This document shows, piece after piece, positions 39,222 through 49,049 of a DNA stretch of 64,000 bases. Position 1 is the stretch's first letter. Each line of letters begins with the position of its first letter. The notes beneath the pieces were generated by a model. That model was not told the origin of the DNA and searched no databases. It saw only the letters and a program-made list of their open reading frames with translations. A program made the translations under genes and the position numbers. Source of the stretch: Clostridia bacterium (GTDB lineage: Bacteria > Bacillota > Clostridia > Oscillospirales > CAG-272); assembly GCA_017446155.1 (NCBI GenBank), contig JAFSRI010000001.1:1-64000 (forward strand), in the 5' to 3' direction.

Positions 39222-40166
39222 TCAAATAAACGGTATCTTCTCTTTCGGCAATTCAAACGTTTTCCCGGAAAGATAGCTCATCGGTTCCGGCAATTCGTTT
39301 TCAAACACCGCCTTGTATGAACAAAGCGCCTGCCGATATATTCCGCGTTTTCTGTCGGCAGAGTTTTCGGCGTATTTCCCGTCTCCGACAAGCGGATGCC
39401 CGATGCTTGCCATGTGGGCGCGTATCTGGTGCGTTCTGCCCGTTACAAGTTCCACCTCGACAAGTGCGTCGCCGTCGTCGGCGGAAATCACTCTGTATTT
39501 TGTGATTATCTCTTTTGCGTCGTTCGAGCGCGGCTTTTTTTCATAAACTTTCACCATGTTCTCGGCGCTGTCTTTTACAAGAAATCCTTTAAGCGTAGCC
39601 TCCCGTTTTTCGGGGATGCCGTGCACTTTGCAGAGATAAAATTTTTTCACCTGTCTGTTTTTCACTATCTCGTTCATCGCTCTCAGCGACGGCGCGTTTT
39701 TCGCGGCGAAAACAAGCCCGCAGGTGTTGCGGTCTATTCTGTTGCAGAGCGCGGGCGCAAACGAGTTTTCGTTTTCTTCGTCATATTCACCCTTTCCCCA
39801 CAAATACGCCTTTACCTGCTCGACAAGCGTGTTCTGCTCGCCGTCATCGTCGCTGTGACAAAGAAGCCCAACCGGCTTGTTTGCTATTATAATGTTGCCG
39901 TCCTCATATACAATATCGAACGACGTTTTTATATTCTTATAAAAATCGCTGTTTTGGACGGCGAAAAACTCGTCCTTTATAAACAGTTGCAAAACGTCCC
40001 CCTCGACGAGCACCTGCCCTATTTCGGCGCGTTTTCTGTTTACTTTAATCTTCTTTGTTCTTATCGCTTTATACATAAGCGACTTCGGCATCGACGGCAA
40101 CGCCTTTGTAAGAAACTTGTCCAGCCGCTGACCGGCGTCGTTTGAATTTATTTTAAGCTCTCTCAT
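39222..40166 (-). CDS. Pseudouridine synthase of the RluA/RluC family
   Basis: This 314-residue enzyme has an S4 domain (residues 12-60) and a catalytic domain with NRIDRNTCG, where D145 is catalytic, and GRTHQIRAHMASIGHPL. It overlaps the mtaB stop by 14 bases, so the two form an operon. RluC is the nearest well-studied member, but Firmicutes encode several such paralogues and the target base is uncertain. No gene is seen in the 210 bases between its end and the upp promoter. Confidence 0.88.
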   Translation of the reverse strand: MRELKINSNDAGQRLDKFLTKALPSMPKSLMYKAIRTKKIKVNRKRAEIGQVLVEGDVLQLFIKDEFFAVQNSDFYKNIKTSFDIVYEDGNIIIANKPVGLLCHSDDDGEQNTLVEQVKAYLWGKGEYDEENENSFAPALCNRIDRNTCGLVFAAKNAPSLRAMNEIVKNRQVKKFYLCKVHGIPEKREATLKGFLVKDSAENMVKVYEKKPRSNDAKEIITKYRVISADDGDALVEVELVTGRTHQIRAHMASIGHPLVGDGKYAENSADRKRGIYRQALCSYKAVFENELPEPMSYLSGKTFELPKEKIPFI

Positions 40167-41490
40167 TTTTTATCCTTTCGCCGTCCGTTTCACGACCCGG
40201 CTCGCACAGCGCGCAATCCCCGAGATATTCCCGCGGAACGCAACTGAAAATGCGCCCGGTCAAATCCTCTTCGCTTTTCACTTTCACTTCAAGCATATTC
40301 TGCGCGTGCCCGACGTAATATTCACCGCTTTTTTCTTCAAACAAGACGTCGAGCGACTTGCCGTTTTTTATATATTCCCCATATCGAGCTTCGGCGAGTT
40401 TTTCGGAAAGCGCGTCGAGCCTGTCAAATCGGTCGTTCTTAACTTGCGCTGATATTTTCCCGCCCATTTTCGTCGCCTCTGTTCCGCGCCTATCGGAATA
40501 AGGAAAAATGTGTATATGATATAACCCAATGCTCTCGGCTAAACGCATCGTGCATTCGAAATCGTCCTCTCCCTCGCCCGGAAAGCCTACAATTATATCG
40601 GCTGAAAATTCAGCGTCGGGATAAGCCGCGCGAATAAGCTCGACGCTCTTTAACACTCCCGCCGAATTGTATTTTCTCCTCATCGCCGCAAGAATCCTAT
40701 CCGACCCGCTTTGAAGCGACAGGTGAAACGACGGCAAAAATGCAGGCACCGCCGCAATTTTTTCAACAAACTCCGCATTTATTACCGAAGGTTCCACCGA
40801 CCCGATTCTTATCCGTTCCGCGCCGCTTTCTCCTACCGCGGCAATCGCGTCCGCAAGCGTATATTTGCCGCTGTCACGTCCGTATGAAGCGATCTCCGTT
40901 CCCGTTATTACAATCTCTCTCACGCCCCCCGCAACCATTTTTTTCGCCTCGCGCGTGATGTCCTCGGGCTCGCGCGACACAACGCCGCCGCGCGCCGTTC
41001 TTATTATGCAATACGCACACCTGTTGTCACAGCCGTCCTCGATTTTAATAAACGCACGCGTTTTCCCGGCTTGCGAGGCAAGCATGCTCTCTATCGGCAT
41101 ACTGTCGATGTCAGGCACTTTTATCTCTTTTTTTGTTTTTTTATTTATGGCTTTCAACGCATAGTCCGCCGCGTCCAGCTTATTTCTGTTCCCACAGACA
41201 AAATCCGCGCCGAGCTCGGCCGCCACTCTCGGTTCAAGCTGAGAAAAACATCCCGTCACGATGACCGTCGCCTCGGGATTGAGCTTCTTTCCGCGACGTA
41301 TCATCTGCCGCGATTTTCTGTCGGCCTCGGCTGTTACCGAGCAGGTATTTATGATGTAAACGTCGGCTTGTTCGGAAAAATCGCATATATTAAAGCCGAG
41401 CCCGACGAGCTTTTCCGCTATCGCGTTCGATTCATATTGATTTGTCCTGCATCCCAACGTATAAATGGCGGCACAAGGTTTTTTGTTCAT
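40153..41490 (-). CDS. mtaB: tRNA t6A37 methylthiotransferase MtaB
   Basis: This 445-residue radical-SAM enzyme thiomethylates t6A37 in tRNA. Cys14, Cys50 and Cys81 of the N-terminal domain should bind the auxiliary cluster, and C154, C158 and C161 (CDNRCAYC) the radical-SAM cluster. IKIEDGCDNRCAYCIIRTARG, read in pieces, and a C-terminal TRAM-like region fit MtaB better than MiaB. It is the first gene of a pair with an RluA-family synthase. Confidence 0.92.
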   Translation of the reverse strand: MNKKPCAAIYTLGCRTNQYESNAIAEKLVGLGFNICDFSEQADVYIINTCSVTAEADRKSRQMIRRGKKLNPEATVIVTGCFSQLEPRVAAELGADFVCGNRNKLDAADYALKAINKKTKKEIKVPDIDSMPIESMLASQAGKTRAFIKIEDGCDNRCAYCIIRTARGGVVSREPEDITREAKKMVAGGVREIVITGTEIASYGRDSGKYTLADAIAAVGESGAERIRIGSVEPSVINAEFVEKIAAVPAFLPSFHLSLQSGSDRILAAMRRKYNSAGVLKSVELIRAAYPDAEFSADIIVGFPGEGEDDFECTMRLAESIGLYHIHIFPYSDRRGTEATKMGGKISAQVKNDRFDRLDALSEKLAEARYGEYIKNGKSLDVLFEEKSGEYYVGHAQNMLEVKVKSEEDLTGRIFSCVPREYLGDCALCEPGRETDGERIKNERA

Positions 41491-41571
41491 AGTTTTCTCC
41501 GATTTTTCCCGCGTGAACGATTACTTTGTTAAAAAATTATCTCTCGCAAAAACGTATATATTTTTCTCCGA

Positions 41572-41599
41572 AAAAAGGAGATGAATTTCTTCATCTCCA
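41572..41599 (-). terminator. Intrinsic terminator of the dacA-type gene
   Basis: A 9-bp stem (GGAGATGAA with TTCATCTCC) with a four-base loop is followed by T6 on the minus strand, 27 bases after the stop codon. Confidence 0.85.
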
Positions 41600-41626
41600 T
41601 TATATCATATTTTTCGGGAAAATCAA

Positions 41627-42829
41627 TCATTTTCGCTCGCACAGCAAAAACCAAGCGCCCAACTTTAAAAACATATCCCAAAACCCGATTCTGTCAACCG
41701 CTTCGTCGGCAAGAATATCCGACGTGCCCACTGTTTTACCGTCGAGGGTATACGTCACCGTGCCTATTTTCTCCCCCTTTGCGACAGGGGCGGAAAGTCT
41801 TGCGGGAACGTCCTCTATTTTCTCGATTTTCGCCGCGTCCCCTTTTCCTACGACGATTGAAAACTTCTCTGACACACCCTTCACCGAATTGTTCACGCCG
41901 CCCGCAACGTATATGTCGTTATATTCCGTCGGTTCCTGTTCATACACGGCATAATTTGCAAAGCCGAAATCAAACAGTGATTTCGCCGCCTCGTTTCTTA
42001 TATCTCTCGTCGGCGCCGCCATAATTACAGCAATCAGCGTCATGCCGTTTCTCTCGGCGGTGGCGGCAATGCAAAACTTCGCCTTTGCAGTAGAGCCGGT
42101 TTTAAGTCCCGTCGCACCGTTGTAAAACCGAATGAGCCTGTTCGTATTCGTCAGCCCGAACGCACCGCCGCGTATTGTGTCCATCCAAATCGTCGAGTAA
42201 TTATATACTATCGGATGCTTTATCACCTCGGCTGAAATTATCGCTATGTCGCGCGCGCTCATTGTGTGGTCGGTCACGGCGTCGTCAAGACCGGTCGGGT
42301 TTTCAAAATGCGCCTTACAGCCAAGCTCTGCCGCACGCTCATTCATTTTTGCCACAAACGCCGCCTCGCTTCCGTAAACGAATTCCGCCAGCGCTACCGC
42401 CGCGTCGTTTGCCGAAGCCACAATCATGCATTTCAGCATCTCGTCCACACTCATACTTTCCCCGGGCTCCAAAAACACCTGCGAACCTCCCATGGACGCG
42501 GCGTTTTCGCTCACCGATACCGTATCGTCGAGTTTTATCTTCCCCTCGTCGAGCGCTTCCAACACAAGCAACATCGTCATCGTTTTTGTAACCGACGCCG
42601 GCGGCAACTGCTCGTCTGCGTTTTGTTCATATAAAATTTTCCCGCTTGACGCTTCCATAAGCAACGCGCTTTTCGCGTCTACCTCCTTGCCATATTCCAC
42701 CGCCGCCACAACGTTGTCGCCCTCATCTGCCGTTGTCGCAACGTCAGCGCCGCCGCCTGCGAAAACCGTCATTAAAGACGCTATCAAAAAAAATACCGTG
42801 ATAAACCCCGCCGTTAAACGTTTTTTCAT
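41627..42829 (-). CDS. dacA: D-alanyl-D-alanine carboxypeptidase (DacA type)
   Basis: This 400-residue low-molecular-weight penicillin-binding protein trims peptidoglycan pentapeptides. It has a signal peptide (ending near residue 24), SVTK at 79-82, SAN at 139-141 and LKTG in GATGLKTGSTA, then a PBP5-type beta domain and a C-terminal hydrophobic/amphipathic tail (GFWDMFLKLGAWFLL) that should anchor it. GGAGG marks the ATG; the frame stays open for 50 more codons upstream but without a site or signal. Its gene is divergent from nadE. Confidence 0.9.
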   Translation of the reverse strand: MKKRLTAGFITVFFLIASLMTVFAGGGADVATTADEGDNVVAAVEYGKEVDAKSALLMEASSGKILYEQNADEQLPPASVTKTMTMLLVLEALDEGKIKLDDTVSVSENAASMGGSQVFLEPGESMSVDEMLKCMIVASANDAAVALAEFVYGSEAAFVAKMNERAAELGCKAHFENPTGLDDAVTDHTMSARDIAIISAEVIKHPIVYNYSTIWMDTIRGGAFGLTNTNRLIRFYNGATGLKTGSTAKAKFCIAATAERNGMTLIAVIMAAPTRDIRNEAAKSLFDFGFANYAVYEQEPTEYNDIYVAGGVNNSVKGVSEKFSIVVGKGDAAKIEKIEDVPARLSAPVAKGEKIGTVTYTLDGKTVGTSDILADEAVDRIGFWDMFLKLGAWFLLCERK

Positions 42830-42893
42830 TTTTGTTTTCCTCCGAAAAACTTTTTTATTAAATAATATGACGGCTCGTCTTGCAATATTCCGA

Positions 42894-42922
42894 TTGACAG
42901 CCGCGTTTTCGCGCTTTATAAT
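42894..42922 (+). promoter_or_regulatory. Consensus promoter of nadE
   Basis: TTGACA and TATAAT match consensus exactly with a 17-bp spacer, 33 bp before the nadE ATG. Confidence 0.75.
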
Positions 42923-42955
42923 ATATCTGTAAAGGTGATTTTCACGGAGGGAAAA

Positions 42956-43702
42956 ATGTATAGTTTTGACGTAAAGCAAAACGCTGAGGCGTGTATAAAA
43001 TGGATAAACGACTGGTTTGATAAAAACGGCGCGGGTTGTCGCGCGGTCGTCGGAATATCCGGCGGAAAAGACAGTTCGCTTGTCGCGGCGCTTTGTGCTC
43101 GCGCGCTTGGCAAAGGCCGTGTGCTCGGCGTGCTTATGCCTCAGGGCGAACAGGCTGACATAAATTTTTCGAACGAGATATGTGAATTTCTCGGTATTGA
43201 ATGCGTCACCGTAAACATAGAAAACACGGTAAAGGCGGCGGAGAACGAAATAAGAAAATCTGTTTCACTGACCCCGCAGGCGACGCAAAACCTTCCGCCG
43301 CGAATACGCATGGCGACACTTTACGCCGTTTCGCAAAGTGTGAACGGCCGAGTGGCAAACACCTGCAATCTTTCGGAAGATTGGGTTGGATATTCAACCC
43401 GTTACGGCGACAGTGCGGGAGATTTTTCCCCAATTTCGCATTTCACCGTGACGGAAGTAAAACAGATAGGCGCATATCTCGGCATTCCCGAACGGTTTAT
43501 GGCAAAGCCACCCGCCGACGGGCTTTGCGGAAAAACGGATGAGGAAAACCTCGGTTTTACTTATGCCGAGCTTGATAAATATATTAGGGAAGGTATAGAA
43601 CCTTCGCCCGATAAAAAAGAGAGGATCGATCGCCGTCACGCGCAAAACCTCTTTAAATTGCAACTTATGCCGTCGTTCGATCCCGACATCGAAACAATAT
43701 AA
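42956..43702 (+). CDS. nadE: NH3-dependent NAD+ synthetase
   Basis: This 248-residue enzyme amidates nicotinic acid adenine dinucleotide to NAD+ using ammonia, since no glutaminase domain is present. The PP-loop SGGKDS is at residues 35-40; RIRMATLYAVSQ and CNLSEDWVGYSTRYGDSAGDF, read in pieces, form the adenylate and dimer regions. GGAGGG precedes the ATG by five bases. A GTG seven codons upstream is in frame but lies before that site. It is transcribed alone. Confidence 0.93.
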   Translation: MYSFDVKQNAEACIKWINDWFDKNGAGCRAVVGISGGKDSSLVAALCARALGKGRVLGVLMPQGEQADINFSNEICEFLGIECVTVNIENTVKAAENEIRKSVSLTPQATQNLPPRIRMATLYAVSQSVNGRVANTCNLSEDWVGYSTRYGDSAGDFSPISHFTVTEVKQIGAYLGIPERFMAKPPADGLCGKTDEENLGFTYAELDKYIREGIEPSPDKKERIDRRHAQNLFKLQLMPSFDPDIETI

Positions 43703-43703
43703 A

Positions 43704-43752
43704 AATATCCCCATAGACATGTCATCATTTATTCATGCGCTATGGGGATATT
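43704..43752 (-). terminator. Long-loop terminator of the malic enzyme gene
   Basis: AATATCCCCATAG pairs perfectly with CTATGGGGATATT over 13 bp, enclosing a 23-base loop. On the minus strand a T5 run follows, so it ends the malic enzyme transcript. It begins right after the nadE stop codon and may serve both convergent genes. Confidence 0.65.
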
Positions 43753-43783
43753 ATCGTTCTGATATGAAATAAAAATTACATTA

Positions 43784-44962
43784 TTATTTCCTTGCCACTC
43801 CGCATTTTCTTGCGGCTTCTTCAACGGCTTTCGCAACCGTGCCTACCACTCTTTGATCGAACACGTCGGGGAGCACAGCCTCTTTTGTAAGCGGAGCGGG
43901 AGCAAGCGACGCCAGCGCGTATGCGGCGGCGAGTTTCATTTCTTCTGTGATGTCGCTCGCGCGGCAGTCGAGCGTCCCGCGGAAAACACCGGGGAAAGCG
44001 AGGAGGTTGTTTATTTGGTTCTTAAAGTCGCTTCTGCCTGAGCCCACGACAGCTGCGCCGGCCTCTTCCGCCTCGGAGGGGAGTATCTCGGGGGTGGGGT
44101 TTGCCATGGCAAAGACAATCGCGTCCTTCGCCATCGTTTTCACCATTTCTTTTGTGAGTATTTTAGGCGCCGAAACACCGAGGAACAGATCCGCTCCCTT
44201 GATAACGTCGCCGAGCGAACCCGAAAGGTTCTCGGGGTTCGATGTCTGCGCGAGTTTTGCCTGAGCGGAATTGAGGTCGGTTCTGTCGCGGCTGATAGCC
44301 CCTCGGCTGTTGACGTAAATAATGTTTGTTGCCCCCGCAAGCGTGAGGAGATTTCCGATAGCCGTGCCGGCAGCGCCCGCGCCGCTTATGACGATCTTTA
44401 TCTTCGATATTTCTTTGTTTACGAGTTTAAGTGAGTTTGTTACAGCCGCAAGCGCAACGATCGCCGTGCCGTGCTGGTCGTCGTGGAATATCGGAATGTG
44501 ACACGTTTCTTTCAGCTTCTGTTCAATTTCAAAACAACGGGGTGCGGAGATGTCTTCTAGATTTATCCCGCCGAAACTGTCCTGAATGAGCTGTACCGTG
44601 CGGATTATCTCATCCGGGTCGCGCGAATCTATGCATATCGGTATTGCGTCTATCCCGGCAAAGCGCGAGAACAAAAGGCATTTGCCCTCCATAACGGGCA
44701 TACCGGCAACCGCCCCTATATCGCCGAGCCCGAGCACCGCCGAACCGTCGGTAACCACGGCTATTGTGTTCCACCTGCGTGTGTAGTCGTAGGAAAGGTC
44801 GTGGTTTTTTTGAATTTCAAGGCACGGCTGCGCTACGCCCGGCGTATATGCCAGGGAAAGGTCTTCTCTGCTATCGACGGGTATCGCCGGAACGACGTGG
44901 ATCTTGCCCTTCCATTCGCCGTGTTTTTCAAGTGATCTTTCAGCTATTGTTTTTTCTGCCAT
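43784..44962 (-). CDS. NAD(P)-dependent malic enzyme (oxaloacetate-decarboxylating)
   Basis: This 392-residue enzyme converts malate to pyruvate and CO2. The catalytic region [11 protein letters not shown] is near residue 38, followed by [13 protein letters not shown], the metal site [12 protein letters not shown] (D residues near 155) and the Rossmann loop [12 protein letters not shown] near 190. This is the short bacterial type without the phosphotransacetylase-like domain. The ATG after AGAGGTG was chosen; a GTG three codons earlier is in frame but overlaps the site. Confidence 0.92.
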   Translation of the reverse strand: MAEKTIAERSLEKHGEWKGKIHVVPAIPVDSREDLSLAYTPGVAQPCLEIQKNHDLSYDYTRRWNTIAVVTDGSAVLGLGDIGAVAGMPVMEGKCLLFSRFAGIDAIPICIDSRDPDEIIRTVQLIQDSFGGINLEDISAPRCFEIEQKLKETCHIPIFHDDQHGTAIVALAAVTNSLKLVNKEISKIKIVISGAGAAGTAIGNLLTLAGATNIIYVNSRGAISRDRTDLNSAQAKLAQTSNPENLSGSLGDVIKGADLFLGVSAPKILTKEMVKTMAKDAIVFAMANPTPEILPSEAEEAGAAVVGSGRSDFKNQINNLLAFPGVFRGTLDCRASDITEEMKLAAAYALASLAPAPLTKEAVLPDVFDQRVVGTVAKAVEEAARKCGVARK

Positions 44963-44993
44963 GTTTTTCACCTCTGTGTTTTTTATTCAACTG

Positions 44994-45022
44994 ATTTTAT
45001 CACAGTTTTATCTAAAACGCAA
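44994..45022 (-). promoter_or_regulatory. Promoter of the malic enzyme gene
   Basis: TTGCGT and TAAAAT are separated by 17 bp on the minus strand, about 30 bp upstream of the start codon. Confidence 0.45.
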
Positions 45023-45311
45023 GGGTTATTGTTCATTATTTTAACGTTTGTGGTCCGCATCTGTTTTTGACTTTTAAAAACGTCTTTTTAAAATTTTACG
45101 TCAGTTGCGTTATCGGAGGTGCGATTTTTCTGACATCTGCGATTTTTTCGGTATTAAAAAATGCATAAAGATAAAAAGTCATGCTCCGGCAACATTTGTC
45201 ATTTAAGACGCGGTCAAGTCTGAAAATCGGTGTGAAATAGAAAACGTCGGGCAAAGCACGGCTTTTGATATATAAAGCCGAGAGCGGATGAAAAATGTTT
45301 TTGTCAAACAA
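45023..45311. other. Intergenic region between malic enzyme and nusB
   Basis: No gene, repeat or convincing hairpin is seen in these 290 bases. The two flanking promoters point outward. Confidence 0.4.
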
Positions 45312-45340
45312 TTGACAATCGCGCGGGGATAGGTTATAAT
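45312..45340 (+). promoter_or_regulatory. Consensus promoter of the nusB operon
   Basis: TTGACA and TATAAT match consensus exactly with a 17-bp spacer, 37 bp before the nusB ATG. Confidence 0.75.
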
Positions 45341-45377
45341 TTAAGATGAAAAACAAGAGTTTGAAAGGTAAACGACT

Positions 45378-45782
45378 ATGGCATTATCAAGACGCGACGC
45401 GAGAGAGTGTGCGTTGAAAGTTCTTTACGGATATGAATTTTCAAAATGCAATGACGCAGACGATTTTTTCGATTTCACCTGTGCCGAGGGAGAAATAATA
45501 TCCGACGAATTTTCAAAAAAGCTGTTTCTCACCACAGTCGCAAACGTTGAAGAAATTGACGAGACGATAGAAAAATATCTTAAAGGTTGGAAAAAGAACA
45601 GAATATCGAAAATAACGCTTTCCGTTCTTCGTATGTGCGTGTGTGAGATGAAGTATTTTGATGACATCCCCGCGGCAGTATCAATGAACGAGGCGGTTGA
45701 ACTTGCAAAAAAATTTGACGATGACGACGCGCCGAAATTTGTCAACGGTATTGCCAACTCTGTGTCAAAGGAACTGAAATGA
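45378..45782 (+). CDS. nusB: Transcription antitermination factor NusB
   Basis: This 134-residue all-helical protein binds boxA RNA with NusE during rRNA transcription. RRDARECALKVLYGYEFS at the N-terminus and ISKITLSVLRMCVCEMKY, PAAVSMNEAVELAKKF and FVNGIANSV at the C-terminus are typical. It begins a compact operon and overlaps the next gene by ATGA. Confidence 0.94.
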   Translation: MALSRRDARECALKVLYGYEFSKCNDADDFFDFTCAEGEIISDEFSKKLFLTTVANVEEIDETIEKYLKGWKKNRISKITLSVLRMCVCEMKYFDDIPAAVSMNEAVELAKKFDDDDAPKFVNGIANSVSKELK

Positions 45783-46717
45783 AAATACTCGGAATCGACA
45801 CAAGCAATTACACAACGTCGCTTGCGGTCGTAAGCGACGGCGGATATATAAACGAACGGCGGATACTCGATGTCGCCGTAGGCGAGCGCGGGTTGCGTCA
45901 AAGCAACGCGCTCTTTTTGCACACGAAAAATCTTCCTGAACTTTTTGAAAAATTAGGTGACATAGACAAAACAGACGCCATAGCTGTGAGCGACAAGCCG
46001 CGCGACGAGGACGGCTCATATATGCCGTGTTTTCTTGCAGGAGTAGCGGCGGCGAGCGCCGCGGCAAAAGCGGCCGGCGCGCCGATATATCGTTTTTCTC
46101 ATCAGGCGGGGCATATAATGGCGGCGGCAATGACGTCGGATGAGCCGTCGATAATAGAAAAACCGCTGCTCTGCTTTCATGTTTCAGGCGGCACGACCGA
46201 GCTTGTGTATGCCATCCCCGACGACGACCGCGGTTTTGCGGTAAAAGTCATAGGCGGAACGCTTGACATAAGCGCGGGGCAACTCATCGACCGAACGGGC
46301 GTATTGATAGGACTTAAATTCCCATGCGGAAACGAACTTGAAAAACTGGCGCAAGGCGGCAAATCGACAAAAGTGAAAATATCAAAAAAAGGTGCGTTCT
46401 GCAACTATTCGGGTGCTGAAAACATTGTGCAAAAAATGCTGGCGCAAGGTTTTTCGCAAAGCGACGTCGCACGGTTTGCGCTCGATTACTGCGCCGAGGC
46501 AATAATTGCTTCGGTCAGAAGTGCAAGAGAGGAGTTTTCCGACGTTCCGGTATTGTTCGCCGGTGGGGTGATGAGAAACAAAATAATAAGGGCAAAAATA
46601 TTATGCGAAATAAAAAATGCATATTTTGGCTCGGTGGAACTTTCATCCGACAACGCGGTTGGGGTTGCGTGGCTCGGCATGAAAAAGCACGAAAGGATAA
46701 AAAATGGAGCAAACTGA
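45779..46717 (+). CDS. Kae1/TsaD-like protein, divergent paralogue
   Basis: This 312-residue ASKHA-fold protein resembles TsaD, the t6A tRNA synthase subunit. The metal ligands are kept: H108 and H112 in SHQAGH and D291 in SSDNAVGVA. So are VSGGTTEL and LFAGGVMRN. But the N-terminal ATP loop reads GIDTSNYTTS in place of the TsaD GIETSCDETS, and the protein is shorter. Proteins like this are found in Clostridia beside a separate true TsaD, next to nusB and xseA, so a different substrate or a regulatory role is likely. It overlaps nusB (ATGA) and xseA (14 bases). Confidence 0.78.
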   Translation: MKILGIDTSNYTTSLAVVSDGGYINERRILDVAVGERGLRQSNALFLHTKNLPELFEKLGDIDKTDAIAVSDKPRDEDGSYMPCFLAGVAAASAAAKAAGAPIYRFSHQAGHIMAAAMTSDEPSIIEKPLLCFHVSGGTTELVYAIPDDDRGFAVKVIGGTLDISAGQLIDRTGVLIGLKFPCGNELEKLAQGGKSTKVKISKKGAFCNYSGAENIVQKMLAQGFSQSDVARFALDYCAEAIIASVRSAREEFSDVPVLFAGGVMRNKIIRAKILCEIKNAYFGSVELSSDNAVGVAWLGMKKHERIKNGAN

Positions 46718-47954
46718 ACGCGAAGTGATTTCTGTCACAGAGCTTAACTTGTATATAAAAGATAAGATAGAGAGCGACTTTTTGCTTCGCGGTATTTTGG
46801 TGCGCGGTGAAATATCAAACTTTAAAAGATATTCAAGCGGACATTGTTATTTTACGCTCAAAGACGAGGCCTGCGCCGTGCGCGCCGTGATGTTCAAATT
46901 CGACGCGTTGAGTCTTAACTTTCAGCCGACGGACGGCATGAAAGTGATAGCACTCGGACGAGCGGGAGTTTATGAGCGCGACGGACAATACCAGCTCTAC
47001 GTTTCGCAGATGCGACAAGACGGGCTCGGCTCGCTTTATGAGGCATATGAAAACCTGAAAGCAAAACTAAACGCCGAGGGCTTATTTGACGAAAACAAAA
47101 AACGCCCGATACCCGAATTTCCGAATAGAATCGGCGTTATAACTTCGCCCACGGGCGCGGCTGTGCGAGACATAATAAACATCACCGGCAGGCGCTATCC
47201 AAGCGCTGAGGTAGTCGTTTATCCGGCAATTGTGCAAGGATCGGAGTCCGTTCCGACACTGCTCGCCGGTTTAAATTATTTCGGATATACAAAGTTAACA
47301 GACGTAATTATCATCGGCCGCGGCGGCGGGTCGATTGAGGACCTCTGGTCCTTCAACGACGAGCGCGTGGTACGCGCTGTGGCGGCGTCGCCCGTGCCTG
47401 TGATATCGGCGGTGGGCCATGAAACCGACTTCACCCTCTGCGACTTTGCGGCAGATCTTCGCGCCCCGACGCCGTCCGCCGCCGCGGAATGTGCAACACC
47501 GGACCGCGAGCAGCTGACGGAACGGATAGCACAAACAAAATCGCGCCTGACGGTATTGACAGAAAAAGAAATTTCAGCACGGAAAGATAAACTTAAAAGG
47601 CTTTCTTCGTCAAGAGTCCTTACCGACCCGCAAAATTTTATTCTGGACAGAAAAGTCGCGCTCGATATAATAACCGAAAAATTGACCGATAAATTAAAAA
47701 TACAAATTCAAAATAAAAAAACGGAGCTGAAAGAGCATACGGCTACGCTTAACGCGTTAAATCCGCTTTCCGTCCTCTCGCGCGGATATTCCGCCGCGTT
47801 TGATGAAAACGGAAATGTGATAAAAAGTATAAACCAAATTAAAAACGGCGAAAAAATTTCGACGAAAGTATCGGACGGAACAATAATTTCAACGGTCATG
47901 TCAACTGAAATGAATGAGGTAAAAAAGCATGGAAAAGAAAAAAATGAGTTTTGA
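46704..47954 (+). CDS. xseA: Exodeoxyribonuclease VII large subunit
   Basis: This 416-residue nuclease subunit degrades single-stranded DNA. It has an N-terminal OB fold (SVTELNLYIKDKI to FKFDALSLNF), the central catalytic domain with GVITSPTGAAVRDI and IIGRGGGSIEDLWSFNDE, and a long C-terminal coiled coil. The end overlaps xseB by 26 bases, which couples the two subunits in translation. Confidence 0.95.
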   Translation: MEQTEREVISVTELNLYIKDKIESDFLLRGILVRGEISNFKRYSSGHCYFTLKDEACAVRAVMFKFDALSLNFQPTDGMKVIALGRAGVYERDGQYQLYVSQMRQDGLGSLYEAYENLKAKLNAEGLFDENKKRPIPEFPNRIGVITSPTGAAVRDIINITGRRYPSAEVVVYPAIVQGSESVPTLLAGLNYFGYTKLTDVIIIGRGGGSIEDLWSFNDERVVRAVAASPVPVISAVGHETDFTLCDFAADLRAPTPSAAAECATPDREQLTERIAQTKSRLTVLTEKEISARKDKLKRLSSSRVLTDPQNFILDRKVALDIITEKLTDKLKIQIQNKKTELKEHTATLNALNPLSVLSRGYSAAFDENGNVIKSINQIKNGEKISTKVSDGTIISTVMSTEMNEVKKHGKEKNEF

Positions 47955-48159
47955 AGAAGCACTCGCCAGACTTGACGAAATCGTCGGATCAATGGAAAAC
48001 GGCAAAGCGGAACTTGATGAGCTTCTTTCGCTGTTTGAGGAAGGCGTTTCGCTTGTAAAACTGTGCAACAGCAAACTAAATTCCGCCGAAAGAAAAATCA
48101 AACTCGTAAAAGCTAACGGCGACGAAGTACCGTTTGAAAACACGGCGGAGGAAATTTAA
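47929..48159 (+). CDS. xseB: Exodeoxyribonuclease VII small subunit
   Basis: This 76-residue helical protein binds the coiled coil of XseA. SFEEALARLDEIVGSMENG and LSLFEEGVSLVKLCNSKL are family signatures. The stop codon shares one base with the start of ispA. Confidence 0.93.
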   Translation: MEKKKMSFEEALARLDEIVGSMENGKAELDELLSLFEEGVSLVKLCNSKLNSAERKIKLVKANGDEVPFENTAEEI

Positions 48160-49046
48160 TGGATATTTCCTCTCTTATGAAAGAAAATGCGGCGGCGCTT
48201 ATGCCGGCGCTTGAAGAAAACTTAAAAACGCCTGATGAATCGCTTGAAACGCTTTATTCCGCCATGCGATACAGCGCGCTGTCCGGCGGTAAGCGCATCC
48301 GCCCTTATCTTGTCAACCGTTTTTGCCGGCTTTTCGGCGGAGATGAAAAAGCTGCGATACCGTTTGAATGTGCAATAGAATACGTTCACGCTTCGTCGCT
48401 TATTCACGACGATATGCCGTGTATGGACAACGACGACCTTCGACGCGGCAAACCTACAAACCACGTGGTTTACGGCGAGGATATTGCACTGCTTGCAGGC
48501 GACGCGCTTATCACCCGCGGATATGAAATAGCGGCAACAAATCCTTTTGTTTCACCCGAGATCGCACTTCACGCGACGAAACTGATACTCGGAAATGCAG
48601 GCGGAGAAGGAATGATGGGCGGTCAGCAGATAGACTTGTTGGCGGAAAGAGAAAAACCGTCGTATGAATTGTTGCTTAAAATGCACGAAAAAAAGACGGG
48701 GGCGCTTATACGCACCGCCGCCTTGCTCGGTTGTGCCGCGGCGGGGATAATCGATGAAACCGACGAGCGTTATAAAGCCGCTGACGAATATGCGCGCGGA
48801 ATAGGTTTAGCGTTTCAGATCATCGACGACATACTCGACGTGGAAGGTGACGCCGCGATACTCGGCAAAGCCGTTCATGCCGACGCAAAGGAAGGCAAAA
48901 CGACGTTCATTTCGTTTATGACGCCCGCCAAAGCCCGAGAATATGCAAGGCAAGTGACCGAAAACGCCGCTGACGCCATACGCAAATATCCCGCCTCGGA
49001 CGAGCTCGTCGAATTTGCATACTTTTTACTTAAACGCAATAAATAA
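48159..49046 (+). CDS. ispA: Farnesyl/geranyl diphosphate synthase
   Basis: This 295-residue trans-prenyltransferase makes C15 (or C10-C20) diphosphates for isoprenoid synthesis. GGKR at 43-46, the first Asp-rich motif DDMPCMD at 84-90 (with the two-residue insertion of bacterial FPP synthases) and the second IIDDILD near 220 are all present. The nusB-xseA-xseB-ispA order is typical of Firmicutes; dxs usually follows but is missing here. Confidence 0.93.
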   Translation: MDISSLMKENAAALMPALEENLKTPDESLETLYSAMRYSALSGGKRIRPYLVNRFCRLFGGDEKAAIPFECAIEYVHASSLIHDDMPCMDNDDLRRGKPTNHVVYGEDIALLAGDALITRGYEIAATNPFVSPEIALHATKLILGNAGGEGMMGGQQIDLLAEREKPSYELLLKMHEKKTGALIRTAALLGCAAAGIIDETDERYKAADEYARGIGLAFQIIDDILDVEGDAAILGKAVHADAKEGKTTFISFMTPAKAREYARQVTENAADAIRKYPASDELVEFAYFLLKRNK

Positions 49047-49049
49047 CAC

